Source of the DNA: Tardiphaga sp. vice304
GTDB lineage: Bacteria; Pseudomonadota; Alphaproteobacteria; Rhizobiales; Xanthobacteraceae
Length of the DNA stretch: 64,000 nt
Assembly: GCF_007018905.1 (NCBI RefSeq)
Contig: NZ_CP041402.1
Coordinates: 2,220,001 to 2,284,000 of the forward strand
Direction of reading: 5' to 3'
Position numbers and translations under genes: made by a program. This document shows positions 40,537 through 50,300 of this stretch, piece by piece (position 1 is the stretch's first letter; the number at the start of each line of letters is the position of its first letter). The notes under the pieces were generated by a model that did no database searches, was not told the DNA's origin, and saw only the letters and a list, made by a program, of their open reading frames with translations.

Positions 40537-40818
40537 TTAGTCGATCGCCTCGTAATCGATCTCAACGACCGTCCCGCCGTCCGCCGCGTCGACGAAGACC
40601 GGGTCGTCCTGCAACTGCTCCATGCTACGTGGCGTCGGCAGCGTGTGTGAGCCGTCCGGATTGGTCCACTCTCCGGCGGCGTATTCGAGCGACTCCTCGG
40701 CTTCCTCGATGGCTTCATCGAGGCTATCGCCTGCGGTCACGATGCCGGGAAGGTCGGGAAACGAAACGCGAAAAATTCCGCCGGCGTCTTTTTGGATCAA
40801 TGCGATATAGACCGGCAT
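40537..40818 (-). CDS. HicB-like protein, upstream copy behind uvrD
   Basis: 93 residues, the same fold and length as the HicB at 39967: YIALIQKDAGGIFRVSFPD, then TAGDSLDEAIEEAEESLEYA, EWTNPDG and a final VVEIDY strand. About half the residues match its paralogue. It also lacks a DNA-binding domain. It starts four bases after the uvrD stop, so it is probably translated from uvrD mRNA, and it has no toxin of its own unless it shares HicA. Confidence 0.8.
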   Translation of the reverse strand: MPVYIALIQKDAGGIFRVSFPDLPGIVTAGDSLDEAIEEAEESLEYAAGEWTNPDGSHTLPTPRSMEQLQDDPVFVDAADGGTVVEIDYEAID

Positions 40819-40822
40819 ACAC

Positions 40823-43348
40823 TCACACCCGCTCGACGAAACTGTCGACGACCTTTTTCTCGCCGGCCTTTTCGAAAGCGATCGTCAGCTTGTTGCCATC
40901 GATCTTGATCACCGCGCCGTAGCCGAACTTCTGGTGGAAGACGCGATCCTTGAGCGTGAACGCCGATTCGGTGCCGGTGGATTTTGCGATCAGCTCGCCT
41001 TCGATGGTCATCGGCTTGCGGCTCGAATAACCGCCCGGCGAGTCCTGGCGCGGCGACGAGAAGGGCGACTGGCTGTCATTATAGCCGGAGCCCGCCTGGC
41101 CGGCATTATTGCCGCCGCGGCGGTTGGCCTGGGCGCGCTGCCAGCCCGGCGTCGAATAGGTTGAACCGAACGATTCGACATTGTCGAACCGCGACGGGCC
41201 GTAGCCGCTGTTGCCGCCCCAGCCGTTGCCGCCTTTGGATTCGGTGATCTCGACATGATCGGCCGGCAGTTCGTCGAGGAAGCGTGACGGCAGCGTCGTG
41301 TTCCAGGTGCCGTGAATGCGGCGGTTGGTGGCGAAGTACAGTTTGGCGCGCTTGCGGGCGCGGGTGATGCCGACATGGGCGAGACGCCGCTCTTCCTCGA
41401 GCCCGGCGCGGCCCTGGTCGTCGAGCGCGCGCTGGTGCGGAAACAGGCCTTCTTCCCAGCCCGGCAAAAACACGTTGTCGAATTCCAGCCCCTTGGCGGA
41501 ATGCAGCGTCATGATCGACACCGCGTCGTCGTCGGCGCCGTTGTCGCGGTCCATCACCAGCGAGATGTGTTCGAGAAATCCCTGCAGGTTCTCGAACTCT
41601 TCCATCGAGCGCACCAGCTCCTTGAGATTTTCGAGGCGGCCGGCGGCGTCGGCGGATTTGTCCTTCTGCCACATCTCGGTATAGCCGCTCTCGTCGAGCA
41701 CGATCTCGGCAAGCTCGGTATGGCTGACGGTGTCGCGGCGGCTGCGCCAGCGTTCGAAGCCGAGCATCAACTCGCGCAAGGACCCGCGCGCCTTCGGCTT
41801 CATCTCGTCGGTATCCACCACGGCGCGCGCCGCCTCGGACAGCGGGATCTTCCGCCGGCGCGCGACGTCGTGCAGCATCTGCACGGTGGCGTCGCCGAGC
41901 CCGCGCTTCGGCGTGTTGACGATCCGCTCGAAAGCGAGATCGTCGGCCGGCGAGTTGATCACGCGCAGATAGGCGAGCGCATCACGGATTTCGGCGCGCT
42001 CGTAGAAGCGCGGGCCGCCGATCACGCGGTAGGGCAGGCCGAGGGTGACGAAGCGGTCTTCGAACTCGCGCATCTGGAACGAGGCGCGCACCAGTATGGC
42101 GATGTCGTTGAGCTTGTTGCCGTCGCGCTGCAGCTGCTCGATCTCCTCGCCGATCGCGCGGGCTTCTTCTTCCGAATCCCACGAGCCGGTGACGGTGACC
42201 TTCTCGCCATCGACATCCTCGGTGCGCAGCGTCTTGCCGAGCCGGCCTTCATTATGCGCGATCAGATGCGAGGCGGCGGCGAGGATGTGGCCGGTCGAGC
42301 GATAGTTGCGCTCCAGCCGGATGATCTTGGCGCCCGGGAAATCGTGGTCGAAGCGCAGGATATTGTCGACCTCCGCGCCGCGCCAGCCATAGATCGACTG
42401 GTCGTCGTCGCCGACGCAACAAATGTTGCGCGGGACGCGTGCCGCCACTTCCGTCGCCTCTCCCAAGGCAGCGCTCGCCACCTCTCCCCGCGGGGGAGAG
42501 ATGGCGGAGAGGCCTGAGCTCTGCGCGGCCGTGGCGGTCTGCGACAGCAGCCGCAGCCACAGATATTGCGCAACGTTGGTGTCCTGATATTCGTCGACCA
42601 GAATGTACTTGAACCGCGCCTGGTAGCTGCGCAGCACGTCGGGATGTTCGCGGAACAGCCGGATGCATTCCAGCAAGAGGTCGCCGAAGTCGGCGGCGTT
42701 CAGCGTCTTGAGCCGGTCCTGATAGGCGGCATAAAGCTTGCCACCCTTGCCATTGCCGAACACCGCGGCCTCGCCGGACGGCACCTGCGACGGCGTCAGG
42801 CCGCGGTTCTTCCAGCCGTCGATCAATCCGGCCAGCATCCGCGCCGGCCAGCGCTTGTCGTCGATATTGTCGGCGGCCAGGAGCTGCTTGAGCAGCCGGA
42901 TCTGGTCGTCGACGTCGAGCACGGTGAAATTGGAGGTGAGCTGCACCAGTTCGGCGTGGGTGCGCAGGATGCGGCCGCCGATCGAGTGGAAGGTGCCGAG
43001 CCAGGGCATGCCCTCGACCGCCTGGCCGAGCATGGCGCTGAGCCGGTGCTTCATCTCGCGCGCCGCCTTGTTGGTGAAGGTCACCGACAGGATTTCGGAT
43101 GGGCGGGCGCGGCCCATGCTGAGGATGTGCGCGATGCGCGAGGTCAGCACCTTGGTCTTGCCGGTGCCCGCGCCGGCCAGCACCAGCACCGGGCCCTCCA
43201 GCGTTTCCACAGCGTCGCGCTGCTCCGCATTGAGCCCGACCAGATATTGCGCCGGCGCGGCCTGGGCGCGCGCTCGCGCACCGATCCCGCCCGCCGCCGG
43301 CTGGTAGGCGGGAAGGTCGTTGCTCGGCGCTTTGCGGGGCTCGGTCAT
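40823..43348 (-). CDS. uvrD: UvrD/PcrA-type DNA helicase with in-frame insert
   Basis: 841-residue superfamily 1A helicase for nucleotide-excision and mismatch repair. Motifs in order: Walker A GAGTGKT at 59-65, TFTNKAAREMK, motif II VDEYQDTN at 251-258, QSIYGWRGA near 317, and SAKGLEFDNVFLPGWEEGLFPH in motifs V-VI. The C-terminal 200 residues are Gly/Ser-rich before a Tudor-like KFGYGAVIKIDGNKLTIAFE end. Residues about 271-306, between motifs II and III, are extra and correspond to a palindromic repeat (42431-42538). Confidence 0.93.
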   Translation of the reverse strand: MTEPRKAPSNDLPAYQPAAGGIGARARAQAAPAQYLVGLNAEQRDAVETLEGPVLVLAGAGTGKTKVLTSRIAHILSMGRARPSEILSVTFTNKAAREMKHRLSAMLGQAVEGMPWLGTFHSIGGRILRTHAELVQLTSNFTVLDVDDQIRLLKQLLAADNIDDKRWPARMLAGLIDGWKNRGLTPSQVPSGEAAVFGNGKGGKLYAAYQDRLKTLNAADFGDLLLECIRLFREHPDVLRSYQARFKYILVDEYQDTNVAQYLWLRLLSQTATAAQSSGLSAISPPRGEVASAALGEATEVAARVPRNICCVGDDDQSIYGWRGAEVDNILRFDHDFPGAKIIRLERNYRSTGHILAAASHLIAHNEGRLGKTLRTEDVDGEKVTVTGSWDSEEEARAIGEEIEQLQRDGNKLNDIAILVRASFQMREFEDRFVTLGLPYRVIGGPRFYERAEIRDALAYLRVINSPADDLAFERIVNTPKRGLGDATVQMLHDVARRRKIPLSEAARAVVDTDEMKPKARGSLRELMLGFERWRSRRDTVSHTELAEIVLDESGYTEMWQKDKSADAAGRLENLKELVRSMEEFENLQGFLEHISLVMDRDNGADDDAVSIMTLHSAKGLEFDNVFLPGWEEGLFPHQRALDDQGRAGLEEERRLAHVGITRARKRAKLYFATNRRIHGTWNTTLPSRFLDELPADHVEITESKGGNGWGGNSGYGPSRFDNVESFGSTYSTPGWQRAQANRRGGNNAGQAGSGYNDSQSPFSSPRQDSPGGYSSRKPMTIEGELIAKSTGTESAFTLKDRVFHQKFGYGAVIKIDGNKLTIAFEKAGEKKVVDSFVERV
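42431..42538. repeat. Palindromic repeat inserted in frame in uvrD
   Basis: The segment contains cctctccccgcgggggagag and further cctctccc/ggagagg arms like the G/C-rich intergenic repeats elsewhere in this window. It is translated as about 36 Ala/Ser-rich residues (including SPPRGEVASAALGEATEVAA) that canonical UvrD lacks. The reading frame stays open. Confidence 0.65.
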
Positions 43349-43530
43349 GCGAATCGGATTCCCTCCACGGCCGACCGTGGAGCTTCAAAAGGGGGCGTCA
43401 TAGCAGGATACGACGCATATAGGAGCTGCAAGGCTCTGGCGACAGACTTATCCCCCGGGTGGCGTCGCGCGAAGCTGTGCGGCGCCGGTGTTCGCTCTCG
43501 CTTCCTTGATCGGGCCGGTACCGAGATCCG

Positions 43531-43555
43531 GGAACTTTGGTTCCCCGATCGGCTT
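43531..43555 (+). promoter_or_regulatory. Possible EcfG-like promoter ahead of DUF1328 gene
   Basis: GGAAC at 43531-43535 is followed after 16 bases by GCTT, one transposition away from the CGTT consensus. It lies 53 bases before the ATG at 43608, the same distance as the two better sites at 30885 and 37664. Confidence 0.3.
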
Positions 43556-43607
43556 GTCCCGGCATCAAGCGCGGCACGCCCGCCGCGCCATCAAACCGGG
43601 GTTTGCC

Positions 43608-43781
43608 ATGTTCGGCTGGGTCGTTACGTTTCTCATCGTTGCCCTGATTGCGGGCGTTCTCGGCTTCGGAGGTATTGCCGGCGCGTCGATCGAAATCGCC
43701 AAGGCGATCTTCTTCATCGCCCTCATTCTGTTCCTGATCTCGGCCGTCGTCGGCCTGGTCCGCGGCCGCAACCGCGCCTGA
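43608..43781 (+). CDS. DUF1328 (UPF0391) small membrane protein
   Basis: 57 residues with two hydrophobic segments (4-26 and 31-50) joined by a short loop, and a basic tail VRGRNRA. The sequence [24 protein letters not shown] is a textbook DUF1328 pattern, here cited in part (residues 2-20). Function is unknown; in related bacteria such genes are often stress-induced. Converges on the thioesterase gene with two bases between stops. Confidence 0.88.
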   Translation: MFGWVVTFLIVALIAGVLGFGGIAGASIEIAKAIFFIALILFLISAVVGLVRGRNRA

Positions 43782-43783
43782 CG

Positions 43784-44308
43784 CTAGTTTCGTGCGGGCA
43801 TCCCGATCGCGCGGCCGAGGCCGTCCGGTCGGGCTGCCGCGCGATGACTGTCCGCCAGCGACTGGATGCGGGCGCGGATGTCGGCGGGAAACCGCGCTAC
43901 CTTGCGGGCGTCCATATCCATATGCAGCGTCATGTTCTCCGAGGTCGCCGACAGCCAGCCATCGCCGGCGTGGCGCAGCTCCTCGAAGGTGTGCAGGCGC
44001 TTGTCATCGGCCGCGACCAGCCAGATCGCGACCTGCGCGGGATCGCCGAGATGAAGCTCCCGGACGTAGCGGACGTGACACTCGGCGGTGAAGGTCGAGT
44101 TGTTTCGGGCTTTCATATAGTCCGGCCCGATCCCGAGCTTGAGCCAGAGCTGATCGATAGCCCGGTCGAACAGCACGTTGTAATAGGCCATGTTCAGATG
44201 GCCATTATAGTCGATCCATTGCGGCTCGATGGCCATCACCGAGGACAAAAACGGCACCGGCTGTTGCAGCAAGTCGTCGGTGGTATCGGCAGTCAGCGTC
44301 ATCGGCAT
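43784..44308 (-). CDS. Hot-dog fold acyl-CoA thioesterase
   Basis: 174 residues from the ATG at 44308 (GGGACGG upstream). The segment IDYNGHLNMAYYNVLFDRAID is the 4HBT hot-dog signature with the D-x-N-G-H pattern and catalytic region (here residues about 33-52). The rest has the expected beta strands (VRYVRELHLGD, KRLHTFEELRH). Resembles thioesterases linked to carnitine/betaine or 4-hydroxybenzoyl-CoA metabolism; substrate unknown. Diverges from the flavoprotein gene. Confidence 0.85.
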   Translation of the reverse strand: MPMTLTADTTDDLLQQPVPFLSSVMAIEPQWIDYNGHLNMAYYNVLFDRAIDQLWLKLGIGPDYMKARNNSTFTAECHVRYVRELHLGDPAQVAIWLVAADDKRLHTFEELRHAGDGWLSATSENMTLHMDMDARKVARFPADIRARIQSLADSHRAAARPDGLGRAIGMPARN

Positions 44309-44385
44309 TTCCGTCCCAATTCTATTGGCGTCCCTTGACCCGTTATACATCCTTTGCCACGGTCCGCGTGCCGGAGGGATTTCAC

Positions 44386-45801
44386 GTGGCTGCATCCAAC
44401 ACCAACCTGAAACGACCAGAGCCGACCGCGCTGGCGAACGTGCTTGAATCACTGGCGGCCCGGTTCGGCAACCGGCTGATCACCTCGCAGGCGGTGCGTG
44501 AGCAGCATGGCCACACCACCACCTGGCTCACCAACCAGCCGCCGGACGCCGTGCTGCTGCCGCAGAACACGGCCGATATCCAGGATGCCGTGCGAATCTG
44601 CGCGGCCAACCGCGTCCCGATCATTCCGTTCGGCACCGGCACTTCGCTGGAAGGCCAGGTCAACGCCCCCGCCGGCGGCATATGCATCGACCTGCGCGAC
44701 ATGAACCAGATACTCGAGGTCCACACTGAGGACCTCGATTGCGTGATCCAGCCCGGCGTGACCCGCAAGGCGCTGAACGAACATTTGCGCGACCAGGGCG
44801 TGTTCTTCCCGATCGATCCCGGCGCCGATGCCTCGCTGGGCGGCATGGCCTCGACCCGGGCGTCGGGAACCAATGCGGTGCGCTACGGCACCATGCGCGA
44901 CAACGTGCTGGCGCTGAAAGTGGTGCGCGCCGACGGCGAGATCATCAAGACCGGCACGCGGGCGAAAAAATCCTCGACCGGCTACGACCTGACCCATCTG
45001 TTCGTCGGCGCCGAAGGTACGCTCGGCATCATCTCCGAGCTGACCATCAAGCTGCGCGGCATTCCAGAGACCATCGCCGCGGCGGCCTGTTCGTTCGCCA
45101 CCGTGGAAGGCGCCTGCCAGGCCACCATCCTGGCGATCCAGACCGGCATTCCCGTGGCGCGCATCGAGTTGCTGAACGTCGCGCAGGTGCAGTGCTGCAA
45201 CGCCTATTCGAAGCTGACCCTGCCGGAAACGCCGCTGCTGCTGCTGGAATTCCACGGCAGCGAGGCCGAGGTCGCCGAGCAGTCGAAGAATTTCCGCGAA
45301 ATCGCGCTGGAATGCGGCAGCGGCGCTTTCACCTGGACGACGCGTCCCGAGGATCGCACCAAGCTCTGGCAGGCCCGCCATGACGCCTACTGGTCGGTCA
45401 AGGCGCTGCGGCCGGGCTCCGACGTTGCCGCGACCGACGTCTGCGTGCCGATCTCGCGGCTGGCGGAATGCGTCGCCGAGACCGAGGCCGATCTGGCACG
45501 GATGAACCTCGTCGCGCCGATCGTCGGCCACGTCGGCGACGGCAACTTCCATTGCTCGATGGTCTGCGACCGCAACGATGCCGACGAGGTCGCGCGCGCT
45601 GAAGCCTTCATGCACCGCCTCGTCGAGCGCGCCCAGGCGATGGGCGGCACCTGCACCGGCGAGCATGGCATCGGGCAGGGTAAGCAGAAATATCTCAAGG
45701 CCGAGCTGGGCATTGAGGCGCTCGAGACGATGCGCGCGATCAAGCAGGCGCTCGATCCGCACAACATTTTCAACCCCGGGAAGATTTTGCCGCAATTTTG
45801 A
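44386..45801 (+). CDS. FAD-linked D-lactate dehydrogenase-like oxidase
   Basis: 471 residues from a GTG preceded by GGAGGG seven bases upstream; an alternative TTG lies 17 codons earlier without a ribosome site. The PCMH FAD domain has VPIIPFGTGTSLEGQVNAP and GADASLGGMASTRASGTNAV. The C-terminal oxidase domain has GHVGDGNFHCSM and GTCTGEHGIGQGK with metal-site histidines. It belongs to the Dld/GlcD family, which oxidises D-2-hydroxy acids such as D-lactate or glycolate to 2-oxo acids, probably with cytochrome c or quinone. Exact substrate unproven. Confidence 0.88.
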   Translation: MAASNTNLKRPEPTALANVLESLAARFGNRLITSQAVREQHGHTTTWLTNQPPDAVLLPQNTADIQDAVRICAANRVPIIPFGTGTSLEGQVNAPAGGICIDLRDMNQILEVHTEDLDCVIQPGVTRKALNEHLRDQGVFFPIDPGADASLGGMASTRASGTNAVRYGTMRDNVLALKVVRADGEIIKTGTRAKKSSTGYDLTHLFVGAEGTLGIISELTIKLRGIPETIAAAACSFATVEGACQATILAIQTGIPVARIELLNVAQVQCCNAYSKLTLPETPLLLLEFHGSEAEVAEQSKNFREIALECGSGAFTWTTRPEDRTKLWQARHDAYWSVKALRPGSDVAATDVCVPISRLAECVAETEADLARMNLVAPIVGHVGDGNFHCSMVCDRNDADEVARAEAFMHRLVERAQAMGGTCTGEHGIGQGKQKYLKAELGIEALETMRAIKQALDPHNIFNPGKILPQF

Positions 45802-45939
45802 GCCGCAACGCTAACTCCCGTTAAACATTTTCAAGTTGTATAAATTTTCTTCGCTCTAATTGATTGTGTGGCCGATTGCGCGTTAGCGTGATCCGCCAAA
45901 ATCCGGCGCGTCATCGCGTCCAACAAAAAGGCCCGCCAG

Positions 45940-47253
45940 ATGCGGCTTCCGTTCTTCTACGGCTGGATCATCGTCGCCGTGACCTTTGTCACCATGGCCA
46001 TCGGCGTGAACGCCCGCACCTCCTTCTCGCTGTTGTTTCCGCCGATCCTGAACGAGTTCGGCTGGGACCGCGGCGTGACCGCCGGCGCCTTCTCGTTCGG
46101 CTTCCTCGTCTCGGCGATCATGAGCCCGTTGATGGGCAAGCTGATGGATCGCGCCGGGCCGCGCGTGGTGATGGAACTAGGCATCGGCCTGATGGCGTCC
46201 GGCCTGCTGCTGGCGCCCCTGACGACGCAGCCCTGGCATCTGTATCTCACCATCGGCGTGCTGGTCGGCGCCGGCAGCATCTGCCTCGGCTATTCCGGCC
46301 AATCGCTGTATTTGCCGAACTGGTTCAACCGCAAGCGCGGCCTGGCGATCGGGCTGGCGTTCGCCGGCGTCGGCATAGGTTCGGTGACGCTGCTGCCGTG
46401 GGTGCAGTCGATGATCGAGCAGACCGGCTGGCGCAGCGCCTGCACGGCGCTCGGCCTCACCGTCCTGATCGTGCTCGTGCCGATCAACCTGTTGCTGCGC
46501 AAGCGCCCGCAGGACCTCGGCCTGCTGCCGGATGGCGACGCGGCGCCCACCGCGTCGTCGGCGAAGCCGCTCTCCAGCGTGGTCGATCCGGTCTGGGCCG
46601 GCACCGACTGGACGCTGCGGCGCGCGCTGCGCACCGCGCGGTTCTGGTGGCTGGCGCTCGGATTCTTCGGCGGGCTGTATGCTTGGTACGCGGTCCAGGT
46701 GCACCAGACCAAGTACCTGCTCGACATCGGCTTCACGCCGGGCGTCGCCGCCTGGGCGCTGGGCATGGTCAGCCTGTTCGGCGTGCCCGGCCAGATCTTT
46801 CTCGGCCATCTGTCGGACCGCATCGGCCGCGAATGGATATGGACCATCAGCGGCGTCGGCTTTGCGATCTGCTTTGCGGTTCTGATCGCCCTGCAATATC
46901 AGCCCAGCCTGCTGCTGGTCTATGTGATGGTGATCTCGCAGGGCCTGCTCGGCTACGGCGTGACGTCGATCATGGGCGCGGTCGTCGTGGAGATCTTCCA
47001 GGGTGAGCATTTCGGCAGCATCTATGGCACGCTGACGCTGGCAGCCCTCGCCGGCGGCGCCGCGGGGCCTTACGTCACCGGTGCGTTGCATGATCATTTC
47101 GGCACCTACACGCTGGCCTTTGCAATCGGGGCGGCGGTCAGTCTCCTGGCTGCCGCGGCGATCTGGATGGCGGCGCCCGGCAAGGTTCGCGCCGTCGCCG
47201 GACGGCTGCACCGGGCGCGCGACGCCAGGACGCTGGCGCACGACGCCTCCTGA
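45940..47253 (+). CDS. MFS carrier, monocarboxylate/oxalate-formate-like
   Basis: 437 residues, twelve hydrophobic segments. It opens with FFYGWIIVAVTF, a start typical of the OFA/MCT-like carriers, and has the loop MGKLMDRAGPRVVMELG between segments 2 and 3. The Arg in segment 8 region and the LSDRIGREWIWT loop are also family-like. Likely an organic-acid uptake carrier, and its position after the hydroxy-acid dehydrogenase suggests related substrates. A TATAAA at 45839 lies within an AT-rich stretch upstream. Confidence 0.82.
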   Translation: MRLPFFYGWIIVAVTFVTMAIGVNARTSFSLLFPPILNEFGWDRGVTAGAFSFGFLVSAIMSPLMGKLMDRAGPRVVMELGIGLMASGLLLAPLTTQPWHLYLTIGVLVGAGSICLGYSGQSLYLPNWFNRKRGLAIGLAFAGVGIGSVTLLPWVQSMIEQTGWRSACTALGLTVLIVLVPINLLLRKRPQDLGLLPDGDAAPTASSAKPLSSVVDPVWAGTDWTLRRALRTARFWWLALGFFGGLYAWYAVQVHQTKYLLDIGFTPGVAAWALGMVSLFGVPGQIFLGHLSDRIGREWIWTISGVGFAICFAVLIALQYQPSLLLVYVMVISQGLLGYGVTSIMGAVVVEIFQGEHFGSIYGTLTLAALAGGAAGPYVTGALHDHFGTYTLAFAIGAAVSLLAAAAIWMAAPGKVRAVAGRLHRARDARTLAHDAS

Positions 47254-47369
47254 CGCTGTGACTTCGCCACACTTGGCTCTATAGTTGGCCCACTCCGGTG
47301 CATTCGCTCGGATTGCGCCCGGCTGGCCGGCGGGCGGCATCGCGCCGGAACATGTTCGAGGGAGATGCC

Positions 47370-50300
47370 GTGCAGACCACGCTGCTGGGCCTGGCGATGG
47401 CCGTCATCCTGGCGCTGATTGCCGCTCTGATCGGGCCGTATTTCATCGACTGGAATCAGTTTCGTCCGCAGTTCGAGGCGGAGGCGTCGCGCGTCGTCGG
47501 CGCGCCCGTCCGCGTCGGCGGCACGCTGGACGCGCGGCTGTTGCCGGCGCCGTCGTTGCGGCTGCGCGGCGTCACCGTCGGCGGGGCCAATGATCCCGGA
47601 AAGATCCGCGCCGAGCGGCTCGACGTCGAATTCAATTTGAGCTCGCTGATGCGCGGCGAATGGCGCGCCACCGAGCTCACCATCAATGGCGCGGCGGTCG
47701 ATCTCGGCCTCGACGCGCAGGGCCGGCTCGAGCTGCCGAAATCGACCGGACCGTTCAACCTCGGCGCGCTGGCGATCGATCGCCTCAGCCTGACCGGACG
47801 CGTCGCGCTGCATGATGCCGCCAGCCGCAGCGCGCTCGAACTCAACGACATCGCCTTCAGCGGCGACGTGCGCTCGCTGGCGGCCGGCGCGCTGCGCGGC
47901 GAGGGCAATTTTTCGCTGTCGGGCGCGCGCTATCCGTTCCGGCTGTCGTCGGGCGACACCGCCGATGGCTTTGGCACCCGCGTGCATCTCAACGTCGATC
48001 CCGGCGAACGACGGTTCTCGATCGATCTCGACGGCATTTTGAACTTTGACGGCCGTGCGCCGCGTTTCGACGGCGCGCTGATTCTCGCGAGCCAGATCGG
48101 GCCCAAAATCAAGAATGCCGACGACAAGATCCCGTCGCCGTGGCGCGTCGCGGCCAAGGTCAAGGCCGATCCGGCGCTCGCGCGCTTCGACACGGTCGAG
48201 GCGAGCTTTGGTGCGGATGAGACGGCACTGAAGCTTGCGGGCATTGCCGAGTGGCGCCTTGGCGCCTCGCCCTTGCTGCATGCCGTGCTATCCACGAAAC
48301 AGTTCGACGCCGATCGCTGGCTCGCCAGGGAATCCGGCAGCGACGAGAAAATCCTGCTTGTGCCGAGCTTGCGCAAATGGCTAGCTCTGGTTCCGCCGGC
48401 GCCGCTGGCCACGCAGATCGAGATCAGCGCCGAGCAGCTCATGCTTGGCGGTCGTCCCATCCAGAACATCGGCGCCGATCTGCGCGGCGACACGGCGTCG
48501 TGGTCCATCGACAGGCTGGACCTGCGCGCGCCCGGCAATACCCGCGTCGTGCTGAGCGGTGCGGTGGCGCAGCCCGGCGCCGTCGGTTTCAAGAGCACGG
48601 TGAACATCGATTCCAGCGATCCCGACACGCTGGCCGCCTGGCTGCAGGGCCGCAGCGAGGTCAACTACCGCAACCAGAAGCCGCTGCGGCTGCGCGGTCA
48701 GGTCACCGCGGTGGCGGATGGCTTTGCCATCGATGCGCTGAAGGCCGAGATCGACGGCGGCACGATCGAAGGCCGCGTGGCTTACTCCGGCAGAGCGGGC
48801 CAATCCCGGATCGATGCCGACCTCAAGGCCGACCGGCTCGACCTCGATGTGGCGGCGGCGCTGGTCCGTTCGCTGGGCGGCCCGCAGGCCGAATGGCCCG
48901 ACGCGGGAAAACTGTCGCTCGATATCGGCAGTGCGATATCCGCCGGGCAGACGATGCGGCCCTTCGTGGCCAGGCTTGGCTATAGCGCGACGTCGATCGC
49001 GCTCGAGCGCTTGCGTATCGGCGAGGCCAGCGGCCTGATGCTTGACGGCAGCGGCGCATTCGATCGTCAGCAGGCGACCGGCCAACTGGCGCTGAAGGCG
49101 ACCTCGGCGTCGCTCGGCCAACTCAGCGGCATGATCGCGCCGCTGGCTCCCGCGGTTTCAGCGCGACTCGATGCGATGGCGGCGGCACCAGGCGCCGTCG
49201 GCGTCGGTCTGGCGCTCGATCTCGGCAAGGATCCGCAGCGCGCCAGCGCCAGCCGCGCGCGCGCCACCTTCACCATCGATGCCCCCGACATCAAGGGCAG
49301 CACGACGATCTCGGCTGCGCCGGACGCGGCGGCGCTGCGCCGCGGCGATCTCGAGGCGCTGTCGCGCAGCGAGGTCAGCGTCGATACCCAAATGTCGGGA
49401 CAGGGCAGGTCGCTGCTGGGCTTGCTGGGCCTCGATCGCGCGATCGCTGCCGGCGACGCGCCGCTCGGCTTCGAAGGATCGGCCACGGGAATCTGGCGCG
49501 CAGCCTGGCGCATCAAGGCGAAACTGGCGGGTGCGGAGTTCGACGGCGACGTGGCCGGCGAGGCGGAGCCGTGGGGCGAGCAGCCCAAGGGTGCGGTGAC
49601 GCTCAGTATCCGTCGCGGCAATCTGGCGCCGCTGTTCGGTGTGAAGCCGTCCGACGCAGCCCTGGCACAGAATGTCAGGCTGTCGTCGCGCGCTACACTG
49701 GCTGCCGACAAGCTCAGCCTGGAGGATATCGATAGCAGCGTGGCGGGCTCGCGGATCCGCGGTCGCGTGGTGCTGATGTTGGGCGAGAAGGCCATCGACG
49801 GCCAGCTCGGCATGGACACGATCGACCTCGCGCCCGCTTTCGCAATGGCGATCGGCACCCGCGGGCGCGACAGCACCGAGCCGCTCGGCCAGGGCCTGCT
49901 GCAGGGCTGGCGCGGCCAGCTCGCCTTCCAGTCGCTGCGCGGCGTCTTGCCCGGCGGCAGCGAGATCAGGCCGGTCAGCGGTGTGCTGAAGAGCGACGGC
50001 ACCGCGACCGGGCTCGACGCGATCAAGGGCAAGATCGGTGGCGGCGATCTGGTCGCGGATTTCGACGCGCGGCCGACGCCGGCCGGCTACGCGGTCAGCT
50101 CGCATATCGAGCTGAGCAATGTCGATGGTGCGGCGTTGCGCTATCGGTCGCTGGCAATGCCCGCCGGCCGCATTTCGCTGCGCATGACGCTGGCGAGCCA
50201 AGGCCGCAGCGCCTCCGCGCTGGAGGGCGCGCTGTCCGGCAACGGATTGCTGACCATCGATGGTGCGCGAATTGCAGGCCTGGATCCCCGCGCGTTCGAC

